DNA of 64,000 bases from assembly GCF_003991565.1 (NCBI RefSeq), contig NZ_CP032819.1, positions 1,736,001 through 1,800,000 on the forward strand, given 5' to 3'. Positions 37,378 to 44,934 of the stretch are shown in pieces; position 1 is the first letter of the stretch; the number at the start of each line of letters is the position of its first letter. The position numbers and the translations under genes are program-made. The notes beneath the pieces were generated by a model that did no database searches, was not told where the DNA came from, and saw only the letters and a list, made by a program, of their open reading frames with translations. This DNA comes from Butyricimonas faecalis (lineage in GTDB: Bacteria > Bacteroidota > Bacteroidia > Bacteroidales > Marinifilaceae).

Positions 37378-37417
37378 GGAAATTTACAAAGAATACTAAC
37401 TACATAAAAGAATAAAT

Positions 37418-39049
37418 ATGCCCAAAGGAGTATTTAAACTACCGAACATTACCAATGAACCCATCAAAAGTTATGCACCGGGTTCTCCGGAAAGGAAAGA
37501 ATTGAAATCACAAATCAATCAATTACGTTCTATCGTTGCCGATGTCCCAATGATCATTGACGGGAAAGAAGTTCGCACGGGGAAACTGGTAGATATTCGT
37601 CCACCGCATGACCACCATCATTTACTCGGACAATATCATCAAGGGGATGCCAGTCACGTGCAAATGGCAATTGATGCAGCATTAAAAGCTAAACCGGCTT
37701 GGGAAAAAATGAATTGGGAAAGTCGAGCTGCTATATTTTTAAAAGCGGCCGATCTTTTAGCAGGACCTTACCGTCAACGTATGAATGCCGTTACGATGTT
37801 GGGACAATCTAAAAATGCATTCCAAGCAGAAATCGATTGTGTGGCCGAATTGGCTGATTTTTTCCGTTTCAACGTGAAAAATATGTACGAAATATACCAT
37901 ATGCAACCGAATTCAGCCCCGGGCATCTGGAATCGTACGGTATGGCGCCCTTTGGAGGGATTTGTTTTCGCACTTACTCCATTCAATTTTACCTCTATCG
38001 CGGGTAACCTACCGGGAGCCCCGGCGTTAATGGGTAATGTTTGCGTATGGAAGCCATCCAAGACTGCCGTTTACTCGGCACATTTGATCATGGAAATACT
38101 AAAAGAAGCCGGATTACCTGACGGTGTCATCAATTTGGTTTACTGTTCAGGCCCGACAGCTGCTGACGTTGTTTTCTCTCATAAAGATTTTGCAGGTATA
38201 CATTTCACCGGATCAACTCAGGTATTCAATAATATTTGGGCTACTATCGTGAAAAATATCGATAAATACAGAAGCTACCCGAGAATTGTCGGTGAAACCG
38301 GAGGCAAGGATTATATCTTCGCCGATCCGACAGCATGTCCTAAAGAAGTGGCAACAGCTATCGTACGCGGGGCTTTCGAGTATCAAGGACAAAAATGTTC
38401 AGCCGCCTCACGTGCCTACATTCCTGCCAACATTTGGCCCGAAGTAGAAAACTATGTGCAAGAGGATATGGCAAACATAAAAGTAGGTGGAGTTGAAGAT
38501 TTCACGAACTTTGTCAACGCAGTTATTGACGAGGCCTCCTTCATGAAATTATCGAATGCGATTGATGCCGCGAACAAGTCAGCAGATGCAGAAGTGATTA
38601 TCGGTGGACACTATGATATGAGTGCCGGATATTTTATCCAACCGACCATTATCCAAGCCTTCAAACCGGATTACATTACCATGCGAGAAGAATTATTCGG
38701 CCCGATTTTAACCGTTTACGTTTACGATCCCGAAAAAGTAGATGAAACATTAGATATTCTTGATAAATCGTCGGCCTATGCTCTTACCGGAGCTATTTTC
38801 TCTAAAAATCGTGCAAACATAGAGGAAATGACAGAGCGTTTAACCCACACGGCCGGCAATTTCTACATCAATGATAAACCTACAGGAGCTATTGTTGATC
38901 AACAACCTTTCGGAGGAGGTCGTGCATCCGGTACCAATGATAAAGCAGGGACAATCTTTAATTTATTGCGCTGGGTTTCTCCACAAGCTATCAAAGAAAC
39001 ATTTGTCCCAGCAACAAATTATATGTATCCTAATTTCTTAGAAGAATAA
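37418..39049 (+). CDS. pruA: L-glutamate gamma-semialdehyde dehydrogenase (delta-1-pyrroline-5-carboxylate dehydrogenase)
   Basis: An NAD-dependent aldehyde dehydrogenase converting glutamate semialdehyde to glutamate, the last step of proline breakdown. The fold runs through the whole 543 residues. The NAD-site region is FALTPFNFTSIAGNLPGAPALMGN (~187-210). The catalytic Glu lies in RIVGETGGKDYIFAD (~290-302), and the nucleophile Cys lies in EYQGQKCSAASRAYIP (~323-338). The C-terminal EELFGPILTVYVY is typical. The form matches the single-function enzyme of Bacteroidota rather than the PutA fusion. No proline dehydrogenase is adjacent. It has its own promoter and a terminator at 39106-39134. 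Confidence 0.95.
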   Translation: MPKGVFKLPNITNEPIKSYAPGSPERKELKSQINQLRSIVADVPMIIDGKEVRTGKLVDIRPPHDHHHLLGQYHQGDASHVQMAIDAALKAKPAWEKMNWESRAAIFLKAADLLAGPYRQRMNAVTMLGQSKNAFQAEIDCVAELADFFRFNVKNMYEIYHMQPNSAPGIWNRTVWRPLEGFVFALTPFNFTSIAGNLPGAPALMGNVCVWKPSKTAVYSAHLIMEILKEAGLPDGVINLVYCSGPTAADVVFSHKDFAGIHFTGSTQVFNNIWATIVKNIDKYRSYPRIVGETGGKDYIFADPTACPKEVATAIVRGAFEYQGQKCSAASRAYIPANIWPEVENYVQEDMANIKVGGVEDFTNFVNAVIDEASFMKLSNAIDAANKSADAEVIIGGHYDMSAGYFIQPTIIQAFKPDYITMREELFGPILTVYVYDPEKVDETLDILDKSSAYALTGAIFSKNRANIEEMTERLTHTAGNFYINDKPTGAIVDQQPFGGGRASGTNDKAGTIFNLLRWVSPQAIKETFVPATNYMYPNFLEE

Positions 39050-39105
39050 AATTTAGCAATTATATATCCATAGTAAACGAGCGTAATTGTAATAGAATTT
39101 CCCCC

Positions 39106-39134
39106 TAGCCCATCCTTTCTTTATGGTTGGGCTA
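39106..39134 (+). terminator. Intrinsic terminator of pruA
   Basis: The arms TAGCCCA and TGGGCTA enclose a 15-nt loop and are followed by a pyrimidine-rich run (CTCTTTCTCT). Confidence 0.65.
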
Positions 39135-39158
39135 CTCTTTCTCTAGACCATGAACATA

Positions 39159-39758
39159 TCATGAAAAAAGTTGATGCTTCCGATTCACAGCATAAAAAGT
39201 TTCTCGCGATACATTATAAATTCGGCAGACAGCCGACACAGACATTCCCTCGTCAAGCAAATGACGAATCTCTTCCCGGTTATCCAGCAATACATTTTGT
39301 TTACCTTTTCCTGGCGGGCGTCCCAAACGCACTCCCTCAGACTTCCGGTGAGCTAAAGCTTCTTTAGTTCTCATCGAAATTAGATTATGCTCGATTTCTG
39401 CCACCAAGGCAAAAGCAAAAGCTAAGACTTTACTATTAATACTATTGTCAAAAGCATAACCGTCTTTCGTGCTATAAACCGTTATATTCATTTCAAGACA
39501 ACGATGAAGTATAGACATTATGTCTAGCAAAGTCCGGCTCAATCGGGATAATTCAGTAACGATTAACACGTCTCCCTTCTTTAAACTTTTCAACAATCGG
39601 CCCAACTTCCGGTCATTCTCTTTCTTTTTACCACTCACAACTTCCGTAACCCAACGGTTTACGGTTAAGTTCTTTCGTGCTGCAAACTTTTCAATTTCTT
39701 CTTTTTGATTTTCAGGATGTTGTTTCCCAGTACTTACTCTTAAATATGCTATTGTCAT
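39159..39758 (-). CDS. Serine site-specific recombinase (DNA invertase, Mpi/Hin-like)
   Basis: A small serine invertase that would invert DNA between short inverted repeats. The resolvase domain (residues ~1-140) shows the nucleophile Ser9 in AYLRVSTGKQ, the conserved LIVTELSRLSRT with its arginines near residues 64-76, and the AEIEHNLISMRTKEAL region leading into the long E-helix. A C-terminal Hin-type helix-turn-helix lies at ~165-190 (LLDEGMSVSAVCRIYNVSRETFY). At 199 residues it has the size of Bacteroides Mpi-type global invertases. Its start lies 105 bp from a 22-bp inverted repeat whose partner lies before the HU-like gene, so its target is probably adjacent. ATG 39758 is the first start. 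Confidence 0.93.
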   Translation of the reverse strand: MTIAYLRVSTGKQHPENQKEEIEKFAARKNLTVNRWVTEVVSGKKKENDRKLGRLLKSLKKGDVLIVTELSRLSRTLLDIMSILHRCLEMNITVYSTKDGYAFDNSINSKVLAFAFALVAEIEHNLISMRTKEALAHRKSEGVRLGRPPGKGKQNVLLDNREEIRHLLDEGMSVSAVCRIYNVSRETFYAVNRKHQLFS

Positions 39759-39863
39759 AATTCTTCCACATTATAAAATAAATTAAAACAAAGACATTAA
39801 TAACTATTTTATGAAATAATCAGAAACACAAACATAAACAAACCAATCACACAGGTGTCAAAT

Positions 39864-40021
39864 AAAACGTTCATTTTGCTAGACACTGCTTTTGGCACGA
39901 ATGATAAGATTTTTTTATATACCTTTTCTTTCGTGTAAAGGTCTTGTTAGTAATATTTTTGCAAGAATTCATCATGTTTCTTCTAAAATTTGCTATATTT
40001 GTCTAGCAAAATGAACGTTTT
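39864..40021. repeat. Invertible DNA segment bounded by perfect 22-bp inverted repeats
   Basis: The left repeat (39864-39885) begins AAAACGTTCATTTTGCTAG and the right repeat (40000-40021) is its exact reverse complement. The spacer is 114 bp. The words AAACGTTCAT within them match nine of ten positions of the Mpi-site consensus ARACGTWCGT as I recall it from Bacteroides fragilis. The spacer carries plus-strand promoter elements but no gene. A further half-site-like copy (TTTGTCTGACAAA, 40019-40031) lies just outside the right repeat. Confidence 0.88.
39954..40001 (+). promoter_or_regulatory. Invertible promoter, now facing the HU-like gene
   Basis: Two -7 boxes on the plus strand fit TAnnTTTG: TATTTTTG (39954-39961), with TTTC 21 bp upstream, and TATATTTG (39994-40001), whose last two bases lie in the right inverted repeat. 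Because the repeats are identical, inversion would keep the second box intact and turn it toward the invertase gene. No such box is seen on the minus strand of the spacer. Confidence 0.65.
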
Positions 40022-40106
40022 GTCTGACAAATTGTTTTAAATAAGGCGTTAAATCATATGAAAATCATATTTACATTCAGATGTAGAATTATATAACAAA
40101 TTGATT

Positions 40107-40403
40107 ATGAACAAAAGAGAACTCACTAAAAAAGTCGCAGAAAGAAGTGGACACACTCAAGCAACTTCAGCATTAATCATTAACACCTTTATCAGTTGTA
40201 TACTGGAATCTCTTGAAGCAGGTGAAAAAGTTACAATTCAAGACTTTGGAACGTTAGCCGTAAAGCAACAAAAAACAAGAGAAAGGTTTAATTTGATCAC
40301 TAAAAAAGTGGAAAAATATGACTCGTACGATTATATCAAGTTTATCACTAGTAAATCGTTAAAGAACAAGCAAAAAGCGAGAAGTTTAGAGGCAAAAAAA
40401 TAG
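40107..40403 (+). CDS. HU/IHF-like DNA-binding protein (divergent)
   Basis: A 98-residue histone-like protein. The N-terminal helices (MNKRELTKKVAERSGHTQATSALIINTFISCILESLEAGE) and the saddle start KVTIQDFGTLAV are clearly HU-type. The DNA-bending arm is diverged: where HU has RNPxTG, this protein reads FNLITK, so the intercalating proline (position 63) is Leu. The tail is Lys-rich. ATG 40107 is chosen; a TTG two codons upstream is possible. It lies 85 bp after the right inverted repeat and is the only gene that the promoter in its present orientation can reach before the terminator at 40400-40423. HU-type proteins assist serine invertases, so it may feed back on inversion; that is inference. 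Confidence 0.88.
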   Translation: MNKRELTKKVAERSGHTQATSALIINTFISCILESLEAGEKVTIQDFGTLAVKQQKTRERFNLITKKVEKYDSYDYIKFITSKSLKNKQKARSLEAKK

Positions 40404-40423
40404 AGATACACATGTATCTCTAT
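40400..40423. terminator. Terminator overlapping the HU-like stop codon
   Basis: An 11-bp perfect palindromic stem (ATAGAGATACA and complement, 2-nt centre) is followed by seven T on the plus strand and preceded by seven A, so it works both ways. It isolates the invertase/HU unit from pyrI. Confidence 0.88.
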
Positions 40424-40445
40424 TTTTTTGCAATTAGTTTTATCG

Positions 40446-40904
40446 TTAAAGGATTACGATGTGCTCCTGGTCTGTTAGTTTCTCGCAATAGTGACATTTC
40501 AACACGATAGGAGAACTTCCGACAACATCAAATTTTGTACGAACATTCTGATTGTTCGTGATACATTTCGGGTTTACACATTTAACAATTCCCTCTACGT
40601 GCTCTGGAACCATAACCGCTTTTTTCTCTGCCACTTCAAAATCCTTTATGATATTGATTTTAGCCGTTGGAGCAACCAATGCCAACTTGTTAATCTCGTC
40701 ATCCTTTAGGAATTTGTCCCAAATTTTAATAATTCCCTTCTTTCCCAATTTACTGCTAATCAAATTGTAACCAAAAGTTACCGTATTCTCCAGATTTTGA
40801 ATCCCTAACACGTTAATCACGTCAAATAATTTCTCCGCAGGAATATGATCTATTACCGTTCCGTTTTCCACGGCACTAACCTGTAATTCTTTCTTTGCTG
40901 CCAT
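40446..40904 (-). CDS. pyrI: Aspartate carbamoyltransferase regulatory chain
   Basis: The allosteric subunit binds nucleotides and forms the 12-subunit ATCase with PyrB. The N-terminal nucleotide-binding domain (VSAVENGTVIDHIPAEKLFDVINVLG) is intact. The C-terminal zinc domain has four cysteines in the pattern CVNPKC ... CHYC (residues ~109-141). At 152 residues it has the normal size. It follows pyrB by 17 bp in the same operon, so it shares the attenuator-like leader upstream of pyrB. Confidence 0.95.
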   Translation of the reverse strand: MAAKKELQVSAVENGTVIDHIPAEKLFDVINVLGIQNLENTVTFGYNLISSKLGKKGIIKIWDKFLKDDEINKLALVAPTAKINIIKDFEVAEKKAVMVPEHVEGIVKCVNPKCITNNQNVRTKFDVVGSSPIVLKCHYCEKLTDQEHIVIL

Positions 40905-40921
40905 ATCTTTTTATCCTTTAA

Positions 40922-41833
40922 TTACCATTTTAAATCTAATGCTTTGAAAATAATTGCTTGACGAGTATACACCCCGTTCAAAGCTTGCTGGAAGTAGTAT
41001 GCTTTCTTGTTCGTGTCCACATCTTCACTGATCTCATTCACACGAGGTAGCGGGTGGAGGATTCTCATGTTATCTTTTGTCCCTGCCAGCATGGAGTTTT
41101 TCAAGATATAAACATTCTTCACTTTCTCGTACTCCAATGGATCTGCAAAACGTTCACGTTGTACGCGTGTCATATAAAGAATGTCCGCATCATTGATCAC
41201 ATCATCCAACTCCGTGTGCTCGTAGTAAGGAATATGTAAGTCATCCAAGAACAACTTGTAAGCTTTCGGCATCTCCAATTCTTTCGGGGAAATAAAGTGG
41301 AACGTCGGGTTAAAATGACTCATGGCTTGTAATAAGGAGTGAACTGTTCTTCCGTATTTCAAGTCCCCGACCATAAAAATATTCAGATTTTCAAGGGTCC
41401 CCTGCGTTTTATAGATAGAATACAAATCCAACATGGTTTGAGTCGGGTGTTGGTTAGCTCCATCTCCCGCATTAATTACCGGCACATCAGCAACTTCACT
41501 GGCAAAACGAGCTGCCCCCTCCAAAGGGTGACGCATCACAATCAAATCGCAGTAGTTATCCACCATCTTGGTCGTATCTTTCAACGATTCCCCCTTTGTC
41601 GTACTAGAAGATGAAGCATCGGAAAATCCGACAATACGACCTCCCATTCTACTGATAGCTGTTTCGAAACTCAACCGTGTACGAGTAGATGGCTCGAAAA
41701 ACAGGGAAGCAACCACTTTACCCTCCAATAAATTGCGATTTGGGTTTTTCTCAAATTCAGAAGCTATTTTCAATACTTCCAAAATGTCCTCTTTCGAGTA
41801 GTCGGTAATGGATACTAAGCTACGTTTATTCAT
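40922..41833 (-). CDS. pyrB: Aspartate carbamoyltransferase catalytic chain
   Basis: This is the first committed step of pyrimidine synthesis: carbamoyl phosphate plus aspartate gives carbamoyl aspartate. The carbamoyl-phosphate site [15 protein letters not shown] (residues ~44-58) and the following [13 protein letters not shown] loop with its Ser/Lys are intact. HPTQTMLDL (~133-141) and the aspartate-site region TRVQRERF and HPLPRVNEI (~267-275) are also present. At 303 residues it is complete. pyrI follows 17 bp downstream. The upstream 200 bp contain a promoter, a short open leader and an intrinsic terminator, pointing to attenuation control by pyrimidine or translation state. Confidence 0.97.
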   Translation of the reverse strand: MNKRSLVSITDYSKEDILEVLKIASEFEKNPNRNLLEGKVVASLFFEPSTRTRLSFETAISRMGGRIVGFSDASSSSTTKGESLKDTTKMVDNYCDLIVMRHPLEGAARFASEVADVPVINAGDGANQHPTQTMLDLYSIYKTQGTLENLNIFMVGDLKYGRTVHSLLQAMSHFNPTFHFISPKELEMPKAYKLFLDDLHIPYYEHTELDDVINDADILYMTRVQRERFADPLEYEKVKNVYILKNSMLAGTKDNMRILHPLPRVNEISEDVDTNKKAYYFQQALNGVYTRQAIIFKALDLKW

Positions 41834-41882
41834 AATTCTATATATTAAAAGTGTTTATGTTCATTCATATATTTTTCAGTAT

Positions 41883-41921
41883 AAAAAAAAACCAACAATG
41901 TCAACTAACGACAATGTTGGT
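41883..41921 (-). terminator. Intrinsic terminator in the pyrBI leader (candidate attenuator)
   Basis: The minus-strand arms ACCAACATTGTC (41921-41910) and GACATTGTTGGT (41902-41891) pair in eleven of twelve positions around a 7-nt loop and are followed by eight T. It lies between the promoter at 42024-42054 and pyrB, so pyrBI transcription must read through it. Confidence 0.85.
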
Positions 41922-42014
41922 TTTTTGTATCTTGTTAGAATAACGATCATGTCTCTGCCTAAACTGCAGGCATAAAAACAATCTTCGCCGAATATTTTGA
42001 TGTTCTATCTTCAT
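41901..42014 (-). CDS. Candidate pyrBI leader peptide
   Basis: A 37-codon frame opens with ATG at 42012-42014, only a few bases after the predicted transcription start, and ends with TGA at 41901-41903. Its last codons run through the 5' arm and loop of the terminator, and the stop sits at the start of the 3' arm. The peptide begins MKIEHQNIRRRLFLCL and is rich in Arg (six of 37). A run TTGTTTTTAT and a small hairpin (TGCCT/AGGCA, 41956-41972) lie midway. A ribosome close behind RNA polymerase would therefore prevent the terminator from folding, as in enteric pyrBI control. There is no room for a Shine-Dalgarno site, and translation is unproven. Confidence 0.5.
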   Translation of the reverse strand: MKIEHQNIRRRLFLCLQFRQRHDRYSNKIQKTNIVVS

Positions 42015-42023
42015 ATCGGAATA

Positions 42024-42054
42024 CAAAATTATGCATAATTTTCATCCTAACAAA
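42024..42054 (-). promoter_or_regulatory. Promoter of pyrBI
   Basis: On the minus strand -33 TTTG (42051-42054), a 19-bp spacer and -7 TAATTTTG (42024-42031) match the consensus exactly. It starts 48 bp beyond the coaBC stop and gives a leader of roughly 185 nt before pyrB. Confidence 0.75.
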
Positions 42055-42101
42055 ACGATTTCCCAATTTATTTTCCAAAATATTTCTCATGAAATATCAA
42101 A

Positions 42102-43298
42102 CTACAGACGGGAAGCTATCTGATCTACTATATCTTTAGCAACTTCCAGTTTTGTTTTTAACTCATAGACCGTCCTATTCCCCGCTTTATCCATGATTGT
42201 TACCTTGTTCGTATCCACTCCAAAACCCGCCCCTTTATCATTCAAGCTATTCAAGACGATCATGTCCAAATTCTTTCGTTGCATCTTAGAAAGAGCATTC
42301 ACCTCTTCGTCATTTGTTTCCAAGGCAAAGCCAACTAATAGTTGTGAAGCATTCTTCATTTTTCCCAATTCTGCAGCAATATCCTTTGTCGGCAACAATT
42401 CCAACACCAGATCATCCTTTCCTCGCTTAATCTTATGATCAGCTTTCTCTTTCGGGGTGAAATCAGCCACAGCGGCACTTAAAACCGCTACATCACTATT
42501 GGCAAATTCCCTAGATGTCACTTCATACATCTGGGCAGCAGACTCCACATCTACCCGACGAATTGCCGGATGGTGCGTCTTCAGGTTCACTGGACCACAC
42601 ACAAGTACCACCTCTGCCCCTCGTCCTGCAAGCTCTTCCGCTATAGCCAATCCCATTTTACCGGAAGAATAGTTCCCGATGAAACGAACAGGATCTATTT
42701 TCTCGTATGTAGGTCCCGCAGTTACCACCACCTTTTTACCTTTAAAATCAACTTGACTAGCAAAATAAGCAGTTATAAAAGAAACAATCCTTTCCGGTTC
42801 CTCCATCCGTCCTTTTCCGACCAAACCACTAGCTAGCTCCCCGCTTTCTGGCTCGATAATAATATTGCCAAAAGATTGCAATACCTTCAAGTTTCGCTGT
42901 GTCGCCGGATGTTTATACATATCCAAATCCATTGCGGGAGCAACCATTACCGGACATTTGGCAGACAGGTAAGTTGTCAATAAAAGATTATCAGCAATGC
43001 CTCCCGCCATCTTCCCGATTGTATTTGCCGAAGCCGGGGCTATCAAATACAAGTCAGCCCACAATCCCAGATCAACGTGCGAGTTCCAATCTCCATTTTC
43101 CGGATTATAAAAATCAACCATAATCGGACTCTTGGAAAGAGTTGCCATCGTTAAAGGAGTTATGAACTCTTTCGCCAAAGGAGTCATCACCACTTTCACG
43201 CTTGCCCCTTCTTTCACAAGCAGACGAGTCAATGTAGCAGCCTTATATGCAGCAATACTACCTGTCACTCCCAGTATAATATGTTTTCCTTTTAACAT
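42102..43298 (-). CDS. coaBC: Bifunctional phosphopantothenoylcysteine decarboxylase / phosphopantothenate-cysteine ligase
   Basis: Two steps of coenzyme A synthesis on one chain. The N-terminal CoaC flavoprotein (residues ~1-180) has GVTGSIAAYKAATLTRLL, the active-site His in NSHVDLGLWAD, and PAMDLDMYKHPATQRN. The C-terminal CoaB domain (~190-398) has VVTAGPTYEKIDPVRFIGNYSSGKMG and the lysine-bearing AVADFTPKEKADHKIKR. About 398 residues. ATG 43298 (MLKGKHIILG) is used; another ATG is one codon earlier. A terminator (43377-43401) separates it from rpoZ, so it needs its own promoter, which I could not identify. Confidence 0.96.
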   Translation of the reverse strand: MLKGKHIILGVTGSIAAYKAATLTRLLVKEGASVKVVMTPLAKEFITPLTMATLSKSPIMVDFYNPENGDWNSHVDLGLWADLYLIAPASANTIGKMAGGIADNLLLTTYLSAKCPVMVAPAMDLDMYKHPATQRNLKVLQSFGNIIIEPESGELASGLVGKGRMEEPERIVSFITAYFASQVDFKGKKVVVTAGPTYEKIDPVRFIGNYSSGKMGLAIAEELAGRGAEVVLVCGPVNLKTHHPAIRRVDVESAAQMYEVTSREFANSDVAVLSAAVADFTPKEKADHKIKRGKDDLVLELLPTKDIAAELGKMKNASQLLVGFALETNDEEVNALSKMQRKNLDMIVLNSLNDKGAGFGVDTNKVTIMDKAGNRTVYELKTKLEVAKDIVDQIASRL

Positions 43299-43376
43299 CA
43301 CTTAGTTATAACGTTATAAATTCACGATCCTAAAACAACTCTACATCCAAGGAAAGTTGAACTTGTAAAACAAAAA

Positions 43377-43401
43377 ACCTGAAAGCATTTCACTCTCAGG
43401 T
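43377..43401 (-). terminator. Intrinsic terminator after rpoZ
   Basis: ACCTGAGAG and CTTTCAGGT pair on the minus strand around a short loop and are followed by TTTTTTG. It ends the bamD-rpoZ transcript. Confidence 0.75.
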
Positions 43402-43426
43402 ATATTCTTTTCCTTAAAGACAGGGA

Positions 43427-43780
43427 CTATTCCTCGTCTGCATTATTTGCATCACCTTTCTCTTTCGAGGAAATACGGAAATAAATATCCCCATCCTCAA
43501 ATTCTTGGGTAGCAATCAACACCGGTTTCGGTAAACGCTCATAATACTTGGAAATCTCGATCTGTTCCCGATTTTCAAATATCTCTTCCAAATTATCCGC
43601 ATAAGAAGCAAACTCTTGAAGTTTTCTACTTAACTCCTCTTTCATTTCAACCGAAATCTGATTAGCCCTTTTACCGATCACGGCTACCGCCTCGTAGATG
43701 TTATCCGCTTTACTAGCCAATGATGCTGGATTCCGGGTAATAGTATTATTCGGCGCTTTAACTTTCTTAAAATCTACCAT
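43427..43780 (-). CDS. rpoZ: RNA polymerase omega subunit (Rpb6-like, Bacteroidetes type)
   Basis: A small RNA polymerase subunit that helps assembly and stability of beta-prime. The 117-residue protein has the family's MVDFKKVKAPNNTITRN start, ADNIYEAVAVIGKRANQIS (residues ~27-45) as the conserved omega/Rpb6 helix, then EELSRKLQEFASYAD and a variable acidic tail. ATG 43780 is chosen because upstream codons overlap the bamD end region and are not conserved in style. It lies 31 bp after bamD and shares its promoter, an order seen in other Bacteroidales. Confidence 0.9.
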   Translation of the reverse strand: MVDFKKVKAPNNTITRNPASLASKADNIYEAVAVIGKRANQISVEMKEELSRKLQEFASYADNLEEIFENREQIEISKYYERLPKPVLIATQEFEDGDIYFRISSKEKGDANNADEE

Positions 43781-43811
43781 GGTTAATTTGAATATTATTT
43801 GTTTTATCTGA

Positions 43812-44621
43812 TTATTCTTCTTCATCAACATCATACGGTTTCAAGAACTCGTTGATGATTTCATATTTTCGAGCCATTTCCTTGACATAACGACTTTCCG
43901 GATACTCATTGAGGAAGTAATAGTACTCCTCTTTAGCAGCATTATAACGCTCGTATTGTTTATCTTCAATACTATTTACAGCCATCTCATACTTGGAATT
44001 GAATAGCATATACATGATCTCTTCCCGATATTTTGACCCCGGGTAGTCCTTCAAACAATTCTCAAGACTAACTACAGCTGATTTATATTTTTCTCTTAAA
44101 TAATAATTTCTCGCACTCAAGTAATCCTTGTAAGACAACTTATCCCGCATCTCGTCCATGTATTCATTAATTTGCTCTTTACGAGAAGAATTCGGGTAAC
44201 GACTTAGATAAAGTTGAAAACTTTCCATCGCCTTCTCGGTTACAGATTGGTCCAATCGTGCTTTCGGAGAAGCCAGAAAATTACAATAGCCGATCATGTA
44301 CAGACATTCTTCCGCGTAAGAACTTTCCGGATAAATCGAAACAAATTGTTTGAACAATTCTGCCGCAACTTCGTAATCTTTCTGGTTATAACTACAGAAT
44401 GCTCGATAATAAGCTACACTCTGTGCCTTGGATGTTCCTTGAAAAACCATCCGAATCCCATCAAACAAATTGGAAGCTTTCGTGTAATCACCATTATTAT
44501 AATACTCTACCGCTTTTTTATACATAGCCTGAGAATCACCACTTTTCAAAAGTTTCTGATACTCACTACATGAACTCATCAAAATTATTACAAGCAGAAA
44601 TCCTATAAAATTCTTCATCAT
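43812..44621 (-). CDS. bamD: Outer-membrane assembly lipoprotein BamD
   Basis: This essential periplasmic-face lipoprotein of the BAM complex inserts outer-membrane barrels. The signal ends at the lipobox LMSSC (residues ~14-18 from the MMKNF start). TPR-type helical repeats fill the rest: YKKAVEYYNNGDYTKASNLFDGI, QKDYEVAAELFKQFVSIYPESSYAEECLYMIGYCNF (cut across repeats 1-2), then three more ending at ESRYVKEMARKYE. About 270 residues. ATG 44621/44618 is preferred because it directly precedes the signal; the frame stays open further upstream. It is the first gene of the bamD-rpoZ transcript. Confidence 0.9.
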   Translation of the reverse strand: MMKNFIGFLLVIILMSSCSEYQKLLKSGDSQAMYKKAVEYYNNGDYTKASNLFDGIRMVFQGTSKAQSVAYYRAFCSYNQKDYEVAAELFKQFVSIYPESSYAEECLYMIGYCNFLASPKARLDQSVTEKAMESFQLYLSRYPNSSRKEQINEYMDEMRDKLSYKDYLSARNYYLREKYKSAVVSLENCLKDYPGSKYREEIMYMLFNSKYEMAVNSIEDKQYERYNAAKEEYYYFLNEYPESRYVKEMARKYEIINEFLKPYDVDEEE

Positions 44622-44643
44622 AAAGTGCCTTTTTTGCATCACG

Positions 44644-44674
44644 CAAAGATAAATTATAAATATCAATCCACAAA
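44644..44674 (-). promoter_or_regulatory. Promoter of bamD-rpoZ
   Basis: -33 TTTG (44671-44674), 19-bp spacer, -7 TATCTTTG (44644-44651) on the minus strand: a perfect consensus match about 23 bp before the start codon. This placement also argues against a longer BamD N-terminus. Confidence 0.75.
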
Positions 44675-44855
44675 ATAATTTACGACTTATGATTGACGAT
44701 TTTAGATTTTAAATTAAAAGTGCCCAAGCAACTGAATTTACAAAATTATAACTTGTAACCTATAAACTCGCAACTTTTTTCTTCAGAACAAGAGAAACAA
44801 ATAAGTATTTAAACGTATTTCCACACCCGAAACTGCAACTTTTCAAAAGAACTTA
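44675..44855. repeat. A/T-rich dispersed repeats between bamD and the oxoamine synthase gene
   Basis: The stretch 44683-44722 has the ATTTTAGATTTTAAATTAAAA type of unit, and 44745-44785 has AACTTGTAACCTATAAACT-type words. Both kinds recur elsewhere (2030-2072, 3951-4018, 37246-37310, 50503-50592). No gene is seen. Confidence 0.4.
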
Positions 44856-44884
44856 TTTGGAATACATTTTTTTAGTTACCTTTG
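44856..44884 (+). promoter_or_regulatory. Promoter of the alpha-oxoamine synthase gene
   Basis: TTTG (44856-44859), 17-bp spacer, TACCTTTG (44877-44884). The GTG start follows 50 bp later. Confidence 0.65.
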
Positions 44885-44934
44885 TTTCCATATTGTAAAC
44901 AAATAAGATTAAGAATTTCAAAATATTTATCGAA

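Noticed and set aside
39159..40403. Integrated mobile element around the invertase
   Set aside because: No integrase-type domain beyond the small invertase, no direct repeats or tRNA target, and neighbours are core genes with their own terminators.
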